DNA from: Eubacterium sp. AF22-8LB
GTDB taxonomy: Bacteria > Bacillota_I > Bacilli_A > Erysipelotrichales > Erysipelotrichaceae
NCBI RefSeq assembly: GCF_003458715.1
Contig: NZ_QRVI01000019.1
Span: 1 to 44,805, forward strand
DNA length: 44,805 bases
Direction of reading: 5' to 3'
This document shows, piece by piece, positions 16,896 to 24,372 of the stretch. Position numbers and translations under genes: made by a program. How positions within the stretch are numbered: position 1 is the first letter of the stretch; every line of letters begins with the position of its first letter. The notes beneath the pieces were generated by a model. That model saw only the letters and a program-made list of their open reading frames with translations. It searched no databases and was not told the DNA's origin.

Positions 16896-18215
16896 TCATC
16901 TCTTTTCTAATAGTTTGTTTAACAACTCTCTTTTTAAAGATGGATCTGATTTTAATTTATCCACCAATGCATCAAAATCAGAATGTTCTTCTTTTGGGAG
17001 TAAACCGGATGTTTTCTCTTTAAAAGATTGATTCCATTTTTCTTTACATTCCATCACCTGTCTGCAATTTAAAAAATCACGAACCCCATCAATATCAGGC
17101 TTTTTACATCTTAAAGGTCGCCCCAAACTTGAATAATACACATCCCTATACAAAACCTCATTTCTACCCTTTTGTCTACCAAATGACATCAGTTTTACCA
17201 ATGTCAATCCTGGTAATCCTAATTTATTAATAAGTTCTTTGAAGTGTTTGTTTATAATTCTGTCATCATAAGGAAGACTATTCTTCAAACTGTAAATAGT
17301 AGAATCATCACAACGATTTTGTGCATATCTATTTCGCCATTCCATCAACAATTCAATGACCTGGCTATGTAAATACACTTTCTTTTCTTGTTTATTCTTT
17401 AGAAGTACTACAACTGTATTTGTATTTTGAAATCCTTTCTTCTTATAAGTTTGAATAATTGAAGATGGATCCATTTCTAAAACAATATTCTTATTCAATC
17501 GTCTAATTCTTTTATTCGATACGATATATCCATCTTCTAAATGATCCAAATTACTCCAGGTAATAGCTCTCACTTCACTTAAAGAAAGACCTGAATCAAA
17601 ACATAAATGCAATAAAATAAACAACTTTTCATTTGTACAATTAGAAATCAATCTAGTCCAATAAGACAAGTTCCAACTTGGTGACTCTTGATTCTTGGCA
17701 CTTACTTTTGGCCTATATTCTGTAAAATAATTTAATTTCATTAAATTATGATCAACCAAATAGTCACTAGCCTGGCATAATAAATTTAAGCAGCCTCTTA
17801 CAGCAGATGCACAAATAACATCATTTGATATTTGATTTCTAAGAGGTACACCTGGCAATAATTGAAGATCATGCATAATTTGTTTTGATGTTTTAGCATT
17901 AAGCTCTTTAACCTTTTTATCTCCTACAACTTTACTTAAATAATTGTTGATCAAAGATTGTTTATTCTCATATATTGAAATCGAATAATCATTAAATATA
18001 ATCACACTTACGTATTGATTCAAATAATCAATAAAGAGTGTATTCTTATTTACAATAATCTTATTTCTTTTTCCACCATCTATTTGTTCTTTACGCTTCA
18101 ATGCCTGCTCTCGATTGTAGAACGTTTCATATCTTTTCTCTATATCCCCATTCTCATTTTGAATTGTATAAATTACATTGTATGCCTTACGTCTTTTAGT
18201 AATTACTACGGCCAT
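16896..18215 (-). CDS. Catalytically degenerate tyrosine-recombinase paralogue
   Basis: A 439-residue homologue of the adjacent integrase with the same layout: beta-rich N-terminus (MAVVITKRRKAYNVIYTIQN), core-binding domain and catalytic-like domain. At the first catalytic arginine the aligned segment reads DSGLSLSEVRAIT, with S211 in place of Arg. The HxxR box is replaced by LTLVKLMSFG, and no GH...Y motif follows. The C-terminal tail (FDALVDKLKSDPSLKRELLN) still matches the active partner. It is probably an accessory subunit that binds DNA or modulates the partner rather than a recombinase; a decaying copy is possible, though the frame is fully intact. It lies between xis and int1 in one operon. 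Confidence 0.8.
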   Translation of the reverse strand: MAVVITKRRKAYNVIYTIQNENGDIEKRYETFYNREQALKRKEQIDGGKRNKIIVNKNTLFIDYLNQYVSVIIFNDYSISIYENKQSLINNYLSKVVGDKKVKELNAKTSKQIMHDLQLLPGVPLRNQISNDVICASAVRGCLNLLCQASDYLVDHNLMKLNYFTEYRPKVSAKNQESPSWNLSYWTRLISNCTNEKLFILLHLCFDSGLSLSEVRAITWSNLDHLEDGYIVSNKRIRRLNKNIVLEMDPSSIIQTYKKKGFQNTNTVVVLLKNKQEKKVYLHSQVIELLMEWRNRYAQNRCDDSTIYSLKNSLPYDDRIINKHFKELINKLGLPGLTLVKLMSFGRQKGRNEVLYRDVYYSSLGRPLRCKKPDIDGVRDFLNCRQVMECKEKWNQSFKEKTSGLLPKEEHSDFDALVDKLKSDPSLKRELLNKLLEKR

Positions 18216-18227
18216 TTTTAGTCCTCC

Positions 18228-18410
18228 CTATTCTTCGCTATAAAACCATTTGTCAAAGGATTCCTTGTTTATGCGAATAGATTTACCAATCTTTATACTT
18301 TTAAAAGTATTTTCTTTCACTAATGAATAAGCAGCTCCTTTACTTACACCTAATATCTTTGCGATTTCAGCTACTGTGTAAGTTTTCTTTTCACATAACA
18401 CAGGTATCAT
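18228..18410 (-). CDS. Excisionase-like helix-turn-helix protein
   Basis: A 60-residue protein with a winged MerR/excisionase-type HTH: TYTVAEIAKILGVSKGAAYS then a wing IKIGKSIRINKESFDKW. The start at 18410 is decided by GAGGAGG eight bases upstream; a longer frame (to 18449) has no such site. First gene of the operon with the two recombinases, 12 bases before int2. It would direct excision, or regulate the int promoter. Confidence 0.85.
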   Translation of the reverse strand: MIPVLCEKKTYTVAEIAKILGVSKGAAYSLVKENTFKSIKIGKSIRINKESFDKWFYSEE

Positions 18411-18467
18411 TTCCTTTTCCTCCTCACTATAAACTTTCAAAAAATACAATTCCCAGCTACAAACAAA

Positions 18468-18493
18468 GGAAGCAGTGTTTCATTACTGCTTCC
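18468..18493 (-). terminator. Terminator after the MazF-like gene
   Basis: Perfect 9-bp stem GGAAGCAGT/ACTGCTTCC, loop of 8, followed on the minus strand by UUUGUUUG. It separates the toxin gene from the xis operon. Confidence 0.65.
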
Positions 18494-18507
18494 AAAGGGA
18501 AAGAGTC

Positions 18508-18539
18508 CATAACCAGAAGAATCATTTCTTCGGGTTATG
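18508..18539 (-). terminator. Hairpin overlapping the MazF-like stop codon
   Basis: CATAACC...GGTTATG with an inner GAAGAA/TTCTTC stem; the toxin stop at 18522 lies in the loop. It could stabilise or attenuate the mRNA; there is no U-run directly after it. Confidence 0.35.
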
Positions 18540-18884
18540 TAAACGTAAATCTAAACTAATCTTTATTTTCTTATCAATAATCGCCATTTGCCTTTTATTT
18601 AATGTTGCTATCTTTTTAAATAATCTTGATTTATCAATCACTCGAATTTGTTCACACATCACCATAGATCTGTACTTCAATCCTAGTCCATCCGGCAAAA
18701 TACAATGTGTTGGAAGATGATGTTTTGTATAAATTTTAGAAGAAAGACACGCAACAATCGTAGTTGGACTATGTTTATTTCCACGATTATTTTGAATAAT
18801 TAATACCGGTCTAACTTTTCCTTGTTCTGATCCTGAGGCATCATTCAGATCTGCTAAATAGATTTCTCCTTTTTTTACTTTCAT
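18522..18884 (-). CDS. MazF/PemK-family toxin (mRNA interferase), no antitoxin adjacent
   Basis: A 120-residue MazF-type protein. Typical family motifs are GEIYLADL, GSEQGKVRPVLIIQNN and SPTTIVACLSS. Compared from memory with Bacillus subtilis MazF, Arg25 (VRPVL) is conserved and the Thr48 position is Ser48. The family cleaves mRNA at short motifs. Start ATG has AGGAG eight bases upstream. No MazE-like or other antitoxin frame lies in the 560 bases upstream or directly downstream, so it is an orphan. Either an unlinked antitoxin exists or the protein has become a regulator within the integrative element. Confidence 0.85.
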   Translation of the reverse strand: MKVKKGEIYLADLNDASGSEQGKVRPVLIIQNNRGNKHSPTTIVACLSSKIYTKHHLPTHCILPDGLGLKYRSMVMCEQIRVIDKSRLFKKIATLNKRQMAIIDKKIKISLDLRLHNPKK

Positions 18885-19447
18885 TTCTATCCACTCCTAT
18901 AATATATGTAAAACCAGGACATCTCCTGGTTGATAATTAATATTAAAATATTCATCGTGTCTTCTATTTATCACCTGATTACCCGAAAACAAAGGAATCC
19001 TATTAGACAAGATAGTTGCTAATTATCTCTCATTGGAATCTCACCAACCCATATTACGCTTGGGCCTGTCGCTAGAAGTATCATTATCTTATATATTGTC
19101 ATGGCACAATCAGCAAAATTGTTGATCATTCTAAAGTATCATCGCTCGAATTGCTTCATCATCGCGCAGTAGTGATCTAGCTCGAATATATAAGTTTTGT
19201 ATCTAATAGTTGTTATGCTATTTTCAAAGACCTCACAAGAAGATACGAGTATCCCCTTCACTAGTGAGCCGACGAAAACGGCTCAAAATTGCAATTTTAT
19301 AAAAAAAAGTATATTTTTTTTCTAAAACGGATAGTTTCAACAGGAGTTTTCAATGAATAAGTCACGAATTTAATGCTTACAGTTGCTAAAATCATTAAAT
19401 CTGAATATAAAAAAGAATGCGGAATCGCCTTCGATTCCGCAATTCAA
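18885..19447. other. 563-base non-coding stretch with decayed coding scrap
   Basis: No intact gene. On the minus strand an open stretch ending at TAG 19131-19133 reads ARSLLRDDEAIRAMIL, and an adjacent frame also looks coding-like, which suggests a decayed gene of unknown type. A 7-bp stem TGAGCCG/CGGCTCA with loop ACGAAAA lies at 19265-19285, next to a repeat shared with 19928 and 20012. Confidence 0.4.
19418..19441 (-). terminator. Terminator of the sigma-like gene
   Basis: Perfect 10-bp stem TGCGGAATCG/CGATTCCGCA with loop of 4, followed on the minus strand by UUCUUUUUU; 6 bases past the stop. Confidence 0.85.
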
Positions 19448-19897
19448 TTATTTATTTGTTTTCCTTATTTTATAGGTACAATCTAGTTTTGCTAGTCTTC
19501 TACAAATTGTCCATTCAGGAATTCCTGTGATTTTAGATACTTCTTTTGCACAATATCCACGATACATTAAAAAAATAATCAGCTGCATCTCAAAGCCAAA
19601 TTCTTCTAATAATTCTGCAAAAGCAATACTTGTTATGGAATTCAAGAAATCTCCAACAGTTTTGGGATCGTTTAATTCAGATAAATTTGGCTGCACAACT
19701 TTTGATATTTTTTGTTCACTATCATAATCCACTTTTTCAAAAAATCTTCGATCGGAGTTAAATTGCATTCTATCAAAATCTCTCATTAAAAGAATTTTAT
19801 CCATTGGCATTCCGTTCTTTTTCATAAACCTTTCATCTTTCTCTTTCCATTTCTTGTACTCATTTTCCGCACGACGGTGATTATAGGGTTTAGCCAT
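19448..19897 (-). CDS. Sigma-70 region 4-like HTH protein of a mobile element
   Basis: A 149-residue basic protein. The C-terminal ~50 residues form an HTH like sigma region 4 (GYCAKEVSKITGIPEWTICR then RLAKL). The N-terminal half is charged (YNHRRAENEYKKWKEKDERF) with no recognisable domain. Similar short sigma-like proteins are common in integrative and conjugative elements of Bacillota, where they regulate transfer or integration genes. GGAGG lies 8 bases before the ATG. Its own terminator and flanking palindromic repeats suggest separate regulation. It lacks region 2, so it is unlikely to be a complete sigma factor. Confidence 0.65.
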   Translation of the reverse strand: MAKPYNHRRAENEYKKWKEKDERFMKKNGMPMDKILLMRDFDRMQFNSDRRFFEKVDYDSEQKISKVVQPNLSELNDPKTVGDFLNSITSIAFAELLEEFGFEMQLIIFLMYRGYCAKEVSKITGIPEWTICRRLAKLDCTYKIRKTNK

Positions 19898-20389
19898 TAT
19901 TATTCCTCCTTTTCATAGCTAAGCTTCGAAGGGATATCCCTTCATAATTGAGCCGACGAAAAACGCAAAAAATTGCACAATCGAAGAAATTTTTTAAAAA
20001 AAATTTGATTAGAAGAGTATCCCTTCTTCTAATTTGCCAAAGAATATAAAAAAAACAGATTCACTGTCTGAAACAGAGATCTGTACCAACAAATAGTATT
20101 TTATAATTTTAGCTCTTTCCAAGTTTGGAAAGAATTTGGAAAAGAAAGAACAATATGTAAAAATAAAGGATTTAACAATGAATATTGCTAAAACTTAATA
20201 GTCAAATATCTTGAAAAGTATAAATCAGATGCACGTGAAATTTAGGATTCTATTAATGGATAAATTTCCAGATTATCATTTATACGCATAAATCAATCAC
20301 TCCTTTCTGGGTGTGAAAAAAGCAGTCAATCCTAAGACTAACTGCTTTGTAAATGTTGCAAAATATAATCATAAATCTGTATTTCTTAG
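19898..20389. other. 492-base intergenic region
   Basis: No gene recognised. It holds two copies of the GAAG...CCCTTC motif (19928, 20012), AT-rich tracts and the terminator at 20320. Confidence 0.5.
20320..20347 (-). terminator. Terminator of the XRE/membrane protein pair
   Basis: 12-pair stem on the minus strand (AAGCAGUUAGUC/GAUUGACUGCUU, including G.U), loop UUAG, then UUUUUUC; about 43 bases past the stop at 20390. Confidence 0.75.
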
Positions 20390-20716
20390 TTATATTAAGG
20401 TTGCACATATAATACCAATTACACCAATAGCCAAAAATAACAATCCGATCCCGGCTGATTTTTTGCGTTTTTCTAATTCTTTTGAGTTACTTTCACTCAT
20501 ATTTACAATAGGGTATTTTCTTCTTCCGATTAAATACATAAGCAAGCTACTTGAAGTATTCCCACTCATTGTAAATACTCCCCAAAATTTAGGGTGCTTT
20601 AACCCTCTAGCTGTTGCATCTATAACAGTCATATGATAAATCTGAAACACAACACAAAATGCTCCTACAAGTGCAACTGCTCCACAAATTACCGCTAAAA
20701 CTATGTTCAAGTCCAC
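20390..20716 (-). CDS. Small membrane protein, 2-3 helices
   Basis: A 108-residue protein with hydrophobic segments at residues 5-26 and 88-107 (AGIGLLFLAIGVIGIICATL) and a possible weaker one between (MSGNTSSSLLMYLIG). The start is GTG with GGAGG ten bases upstream. It follows the XRE regulator by 15 bases and shares its strand and terminator, so the two form an operon. I recognise no family; a role as the regulator's membrane partner is a guess. Confidence 0.6.
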   Translation of the reverse strand: MDLNIVLAVICGAVALVGAFCVVFQIYHMTVIDATARGLKHPKFWGVFTMSGNTSSSLLMYLIGRRKYPIVNMSESNSKELEKRKKSAGIGLLFLAIGVIGIICATLI

Positions 20717-20731
20717 AACAAAATATCCTCC

Positions 20732-21139
20732 TTAAAATTTTTTGATTATCTGGTAAAGTAATGCTGATGAAGTAATAACCATAAGACAAAATATTCCAAC
20801 TAAGAAATAACTGTTATCTGGTATAAACATATTTAATGTTATCAGAAATGCTACGACAATGATATTTACAATAATTGCCCATATCATTTTTTGGTTGCTT
20901 TTTACAACATTTGTACTTTCTCCTAAATGTTCAATCATTTTTTCATCACCCTTTAACAATACGTCAAGACTTATAGAATATAGATTGCTCAACTCTATTA
21001 CACTGATAATGTCTGGGTAAGATTTTTCATTTTCCCAGTTTGAAATTGTCTGCCTTGATACATTGATTTTTCCCGCAACATTTTCTTGTGTCATTCCAGA
21101 CTGTACTCGTGCATTTTTAAGTTTCTTACCTATTTCCAT
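20732..21139 (-). CDS. XRE regulator with C-terminal membrane helices
   Basis: A 135-residue protein. Residues 1-65 are a Cro/C1 HTH (MTQENVAGKINVSRQTISNW). Two hydrophobic segments follow at ~86-105 and 112-130 (AIIVNIIVVAFLITLNMFI and YFLVGIFCLMVITSSALLY). It starts at ATG with AGGAG 10 bases upstream. The membrane-tethered XRE plus small membrane protein arrangement recurs in Bacillota accessory DNA and suggests membrane-stress sensing, but no target is visible. Confidence 0.8.
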   Translation of the reverse strand: MEIGKKLKNARVQSGMTQENVAGKINVSRQTISNWENEKSYPDIISVIELSNLYSISLDVLLKGDEKMIEHLGESTNVVKSNQKMIWAIIVNIIVVAFLITLNMFIPDNSYFLVGIFCLMVITSSALLYQIIKKF

Positions 21140-21298
21140 ATTCCGATTGCTCCTTTCGGTGTCATTGTCATATATTAACCATCAAATGTCTATCCAATAT
21201 CTTTTACAAAACCTTTTTTCCTTGTCAAAATTATTTTACATAGCTTAAATACGGCTCTTTGGGCTCATTATACTGTAACTTCAGAGTAAAATCTATGA

Positions 21299-21529
21299 CT
21301 TGGATTTTTTCCGGTAGTCCACAGAACCATACACCGCAGGGACAGCCGAAGAAATAAAAGTGATGTATTTAGCCTAATTTCTCATATCTTAGAAGATGAG
21401 CTTTTTCAAAAAAATACAATAACTATCGTCGTATCTCATGATAATGAATGGAATGATTATGTAGATCAGATAGTTAAATTAATGAGAAATCTAAAGACGG
21501 ATTATAAGGATTATCAAATGAAATCATAA
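21299..21529 (+). pseudogene. C-terminal coding fragment of unknown protein
   Basis: 76 sense codons open from a TGA at 21296 to TAA at 21527-21529. The second half looks genuinely coding (SLISHILEDELFQKNTITIV then SHDNEWNDYVDQIVKLMRNL). There is no start codon with an RBS, so it is the 3' remnant of a gene cut off on its left. Function not recognised. Confidence 0.4.
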
Positions 21530-21585
21530 ATAGTGTATTGCCGTACTTTAAACAGCTGCAAAAGAACCTATATGTAAAATAGAAC

Positions 21586-21628
21586 AGATCCGATTGACAA
21601 TGACATTGTATCATTTCAAATCGGATCT
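21586..21628 (+). terminator. Terminator-like hairpin after the coding scrap
   Basis: AGATCCGATT/AATCGGATCT, 10 bp, with an inner ACAAT/ATTGT stem, followed by UUUUAAU; 57 bases after the scrap's stop. Confidence 0.6.
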
Positions 21629-21662
21629 TTTAATATGTGCCCTATTTGAGCTTACCTCTTCG

Positions 21663-21770
21663 TGGATTTAGTGGCTCTGAGTAATGGATTGCATGGCTCT
21701 GTCCAAATGGATTCGATGGCCCTATTTTCATGGATTGGGCGGCTCCGCCACCGTGGAATACTCAAATTGC
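21663..21770 (+). repeat. Array of five 22-23-bp imperfect repeats (TGGATTnnrTGGCTCTG)
   Basis: TGGATT/TGGAAT units start at 21663, 21685, 21708, 21731 and 21754, a period of 22-23 bp. The last reads GTGGAATACTCAAA. An inverted counterpart ending in the same GTGGAATACTCA lies at 25131-25200. Regularly spaced terminal repeats of this kind are transposase-binding sites in IS21-like and Tn7/Mu-like elements; no transposase of that type is in the window, so this is inferred to be an orphan end. Confidence 0.6.
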
Positions 21771-21862
21771 TACACCTTTATATAAAGCAGAAACAACAAT
21801 AAAATCCATTATAAACAAAATAGCTTTTCGATTCCGACTGAGACCACCATTTGTCAAAGATT

Positions 21863-21891
21863 GCACCTAGCATTTGCCAGGTGCTTTTTTT
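21863..21891 (+). terminator. Orphan terminator hairpin
   Basis: GCACCTaGC ATTT GCcAGGTGC followed by TTTTTTT; no gene now precedes it. Confidence 0.55.
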
Positions 21892-21932
21892 ATGCCTTAT
21901 AAACAGTTATCATAATCTTGTTTGTAAGAGCG

Positions 21933-21974
21933 GAGAGTAAAAAGAACTCATTGGCGTGCGTTGGTTTTACTCTC
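21933..21974 (+). terminator. Orphan terminator-like inverted repeat
   Basis: Perfect 10-bp GAGAGTAAAA/TTTTACTCTC followed by TTTTCTTTTTC. Confidence 0.5.
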
Positions 21975-22009
21975 TTTTCTTTTTCTCACTTTCTATAGAA
22001 AATATTATA

Positions 22010-22063
22010 AAAGTCATAACACATAATTTGAATAGATTTTATTCAAACTTGTGCTATGACTTT
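22010..22063 (+). terminator. Long hairpin, orphan terminator
   Basis: AAAGTCATA/TATGACTTT outer stem with inner CACA/TGTG and TTTGAATA/TATTCAAA stems, followed by TTTTTC. Confidence 0.5.
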
Positions 22064-22149
22064 TTCATTTAATGTGATTAGATTATTAACTTTCATATTC
22101 AAATAATTTGGCAATCAACAAGCATTAAAATAATTGAAAAAAAGACCCT

Positions 22150-22262
22150 GACAACTAAATGTTGTCCAAGTCCAATATCAGCTATAAACCGTTTTGGGGT
22201 ATATGCCGCCCCTTAAAATCTTGAAGAGCAAATTCACCTTACCACATCCAAATTTATTGCGC
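22150..22262. repeat. Left copy of a ~100-bp duplicated segment with GACAAC hairpin
   Basis: Hairpin GACAAC-taaat-GTTGTC (22150-22166), then a segment roughly three-quarters identical to 25409-25505, sharing for example CATCCAAATTTATTG and AAATTCACCT. Both copies lie just past the 3' end of a minus-strand gene. Confidence 0.7.
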
Positions 22263-22280
22263 ACTTTTTTCTACAATTTT

Positions 22281-22873
22281 TTATCCATTGTAGTTAGCCT
22301 GATTCCAAATTTGATAATGAAAATAAAATTTATTGATATCAATTACAGTTCCACATTTTGACAATGAATTTTGATATGATAAATTATTTGCAAACGTATT
22401 ATAATATGCAACACCCAATGCTGAAGCTGCAACCAAAACTACAGCAACTGCTGGAACAGCTGAAGTTGCTGCACCACCAATGGCTCCACCAGCACGACAA
22501 ATTTCTGCATAATTTTTTGCATCGTTAACTAAAGCATTTGATACAGCTTTGGTTTGAGCAGTTCTTCCATAATTCCAACCTTCGATTTTCCAAGTCTGAC
22601 CACATATTTCCGTAGGTATAACTTGTGGAGTTAAATCTGTATTTTCAATAGAATCAATTGCAATATCTAAGAAACTTTCTTTCGTATAATTCGTTCCTGC
22701 TACTTGATTAAATTCATCAAAGTCATAAACAACAACTATTTCTTTGATTGTATCATAATCATAAATATATTTATTATCTTCTATAATTAAAGTTTCTGTT
22801 ATACGATCTTACATTTTGAATACATCAATAAACTTGAACGCAAGAGCAGTATTAAAAAAAATAAAAAAATCAT
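22281..22873 (-). pseudogene. Decayed secreted glycine-zipper protein gene
   Basis: From TAA at 22811-22809 down to the stop at 22281 a continuous frame of 176 sense codons reads as a good protein with no internal methionine. It has an acidic/Tyr-rich N-terminal part (EIVVVYDFDEFNQVAGTNYT), a central WKIEGWNYGRTAQTKAVSNA, a glycine-zipper hydrophobic segment (AGGAIGGAATSAVPAVAVVL) and a C-terminal part with one Cys (SKCGTVIDINKFYF). Upstream, ATG at 22873 begins a poly-T-rich hydrophobic stretch in another frame. Shifting within the T-runs would join it as a signal peptide, but the TAA still interrupts. So at least one nonsense change and a frameshift separate start from body. Family not recognised; a secreted toxin or bacteriocin-like protein is possible. 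Confidence 0.6.
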
Positions 22874-22929
22874 CTATTTACAGATTGGATAATTAATAAC
22901 ATATATGGCATAATCTTATTGGTGATAGA

Positions 22930-24081
22930 ATGTTGGAAACCTTTTTTAAATACATAGATGAAAAAGAAGTTAAAAAGTACGGAAATCTTTATAAAATAAA
23001 AATTAAAGGGGATTCTCTGGATGCACAGGCAATGAATGATTTAGCAATGTCTGTGAAGTATATTATTTGCCATAAAATAAACGAAAAAATAAGAATTGAA
23101 ATAGAAGCAAAAACAATCAGTGATTTAGCAACTATTGTTGTTTTTGAATACATTATATATCTTCTTTTAAAATATAGTAATTGCTCGGTTTGTATTAGAT
23201 TTAGACCTAGTAATTTAAAATACACTCAAAATTTTATAGATGGCTCTATAGTTGGCGATTTTATAAATTCAAATCAAAGTTTTATTTTCAAACGTAAAGA
23301 TTACATACACAATTTTGAATCAGAAGCTCCTTATACCAATCTTCATAGATATAGAAAGTTGATTAAAAATGACAAGGATGTAAATAAAAAAATAAACAAT
23401 GTTTCAACTGATGCCTATAATTTTTTACAAAATCAATTGAATGATGAAGCGTATATAGAAGACTGTGTAGAAGTGATTGGAGAATTATGTTCTAATGCTA
23501 CGGAACATACAAAAGAAGATTGCATTTTAACTATAGAATGTGGCTATGGACTTAATGAAAAAAATCAAAAGAAAAATATTTTATCAATTGTTGTTTCTAA
23601 TGTATCTGAAAATTTGTTTTATCAGAATATTTTACAGGCTAGTCAGCAAGGAAGGATTAAAGTTAAACATTTGGATAAGGCAAAACAAAACCACAAAATC
23701 CATTTTGGTGAAATTGTATCCGACGAGTATTCTATAAGATATGATGAAGAGTATTTTTATATGGTTTCTGCGTTTCAGAAGGGTGTATCATCAAGACTAG
23801 ACCAATCAGATACAGGAGGAACTGGGCTGTTAAAAATAATTTATAACATTTTAGGTAAGACAGATGATAATTTTTGTTATATACTAACAAGTAATAAAGT
23901 GCTGTTTTTAATAGAAGAATTTATTCAACCAAAAGATAAGACTTTTATCGGATTTAATGAAGAAAACGATTATTTATCTGCAATCCCTGCTAAAAAGTCG
24001 TTAGGAAAATCCTCTATGTCTTTTGGAGGAACTATTTTTTCTTTGAATTTAATTTCAGACAAGGAGAAAAATGATGAATAG
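22930..24081 (+). CDS. GHKL ATPase protein with STAS-like N-terminus
   Basis: A 383-residue protein. Residues ~180-375 look like a GHKL (HATPase_c) fold: N-box VIGELCSNATEHTKE with E185, N189 and H193, a glycine-rich lid SDTGGTGLLKI near 293-302, and a closing strand MSFGGTIFSLNL. There is no His-kinase dimerisation box and no transmembrane helix, so it is not a classical sensor kinase. Residues ~20-95 alternate strands and helices like a STAS-type domain (uncertain). The next gene encodes a small STAS-like protein and overlaps it, resembling the anti-sigma kinase/anti-anti-sigma pairing. ATG has GGTGAT five bases upstream. The cassette lies between inward-facing repeat arrays. Confidence 0.7.
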   Translation: MLETFFKYIDEKEVKKYGNLYKIKIKGDSLDAQAMNDLAMSVKYIICHKINEKIRIEIEAKTISDLATIVVFEYIIYLLLKYSNCSVCIRFRPSNLKYTQNFIDGSIVGDFINSNQSFIFKRKDYIHNFESEAPYTNLHRYRKLIKNDKDVNKKINNVSTDAYNFLQNQLNDEAYIEDCVEVIGELCSNATEHTKEDCILTIECGYGLNEKNQKKNILSIVVSNVSENLFYQNILQASQQGRIKVKHLDKAKQNHKIHFGEIVSDEYSIRYDEEYFYMVSAFQKGVSSRLDQSDTGGTGLLKIIYNILGKTDDNFCYILTSNKVLFLIEEFIQPKDKTFIGFNEENDYLSAIPAKKSLGKSSMSFGGTIFSLNLISDKEKNDE

Positions 24082-24358
24082 AATTAATTTATACTTTGAT
24101 AAATCTCTTTCTCATATAGCAGGAAATCCCTATGGGCAGGAAGTATATTTAAACCAAATAAAAGATCAGTTAAAATTGGATGAAGAGAATGAAATATATT
24201 TTCCTATTCAGATAAAAGGCGTTTCAATCTCTTTTATTCAAGGATTGATAAAAGATTTGGTGAACAAATATGGTAAAGAAAAAGTTCTACAACTTATTAC
24301 TTTGAAGTCTGATAACGAAATGTTACAAGAACGATTAAATAGAAATATTAAATTTTAG
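24071..24358 (+). CDS. STAS-like DUF4325 protein
   Basis: A 95-residue protein. The C-terminal ~60 residues match what I recall of DUF4325 (IQIKGVSISFIQGLIKDLVN then KYGKEKVLQLITLKSDN), with the SFIQGLI segment in the place where STAS proteins carry the Ser/Thr helix start. Starts at ATG 24071 or 24074, AAGGAG at 24061-24066; overlaps the GHKL gene by 11 bases. Expected to bind the upstream ATPase, by analogy with SpoIIAA/SpoIIAB; the analogy is inference. DUF4325 proteins are often encoded beside such ATPases, as here. Confidence 0.7.
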   Translation: MMNRINLYFDKSLSHIAGNPYGQEVYLNQIKDQLKLDEENEIYFPIQIKGVSISFIQGLIKDLVNKYGKEKVLQLITLKSDNEMLQERLNRNIKF

Positions 24359-24372
24359 GGGATTACTATCGA

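Larger units (their letters stand above)
19251..20026. repeat. Three copies of a GAAG...ATCCCTTC motif flanking the sigma-like gene
   Basis: Copies at about 19240-19260, 19928-19943 and 20012-20026. The middle copy is a perfect 16-base palindrome (GAAGGGATATCCCTTC). The first two are followed by the shared sequence GAGCCGACGAAAA. They lie on both sides of the sigma-region-4-like gene. Confidence 0.5.
21140..22280. other. 1.1-kb gene-poor mosaic of terminators, repeats and scraps
   Basis: No intact gene. In order: a truncated coding scrap (21299-21529), a 10-bp terminator-like stem (21586-21628), a five-unit repeat array (21663-21770), three further terminator-like hairpins (21863, 21933, 22010), and a ~100-bp segment duplicated at 25409 (22164-22262). 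The density of terminators without genes suggests repeated insertion and deletion. Confidence 0.6.

Noticed and set aside
16896..18215. Second functional integrase
   Set aside because: The catalytic Arg, HxxR and Tyr motifs are all absent.
21663..21770. Regular repeats as a CRISPR array
   Set aside because: The units are imperfect, the period is only 22-23 bp and there are no unique spacers or cas genes; terminal transposase-binding repeats fit better.
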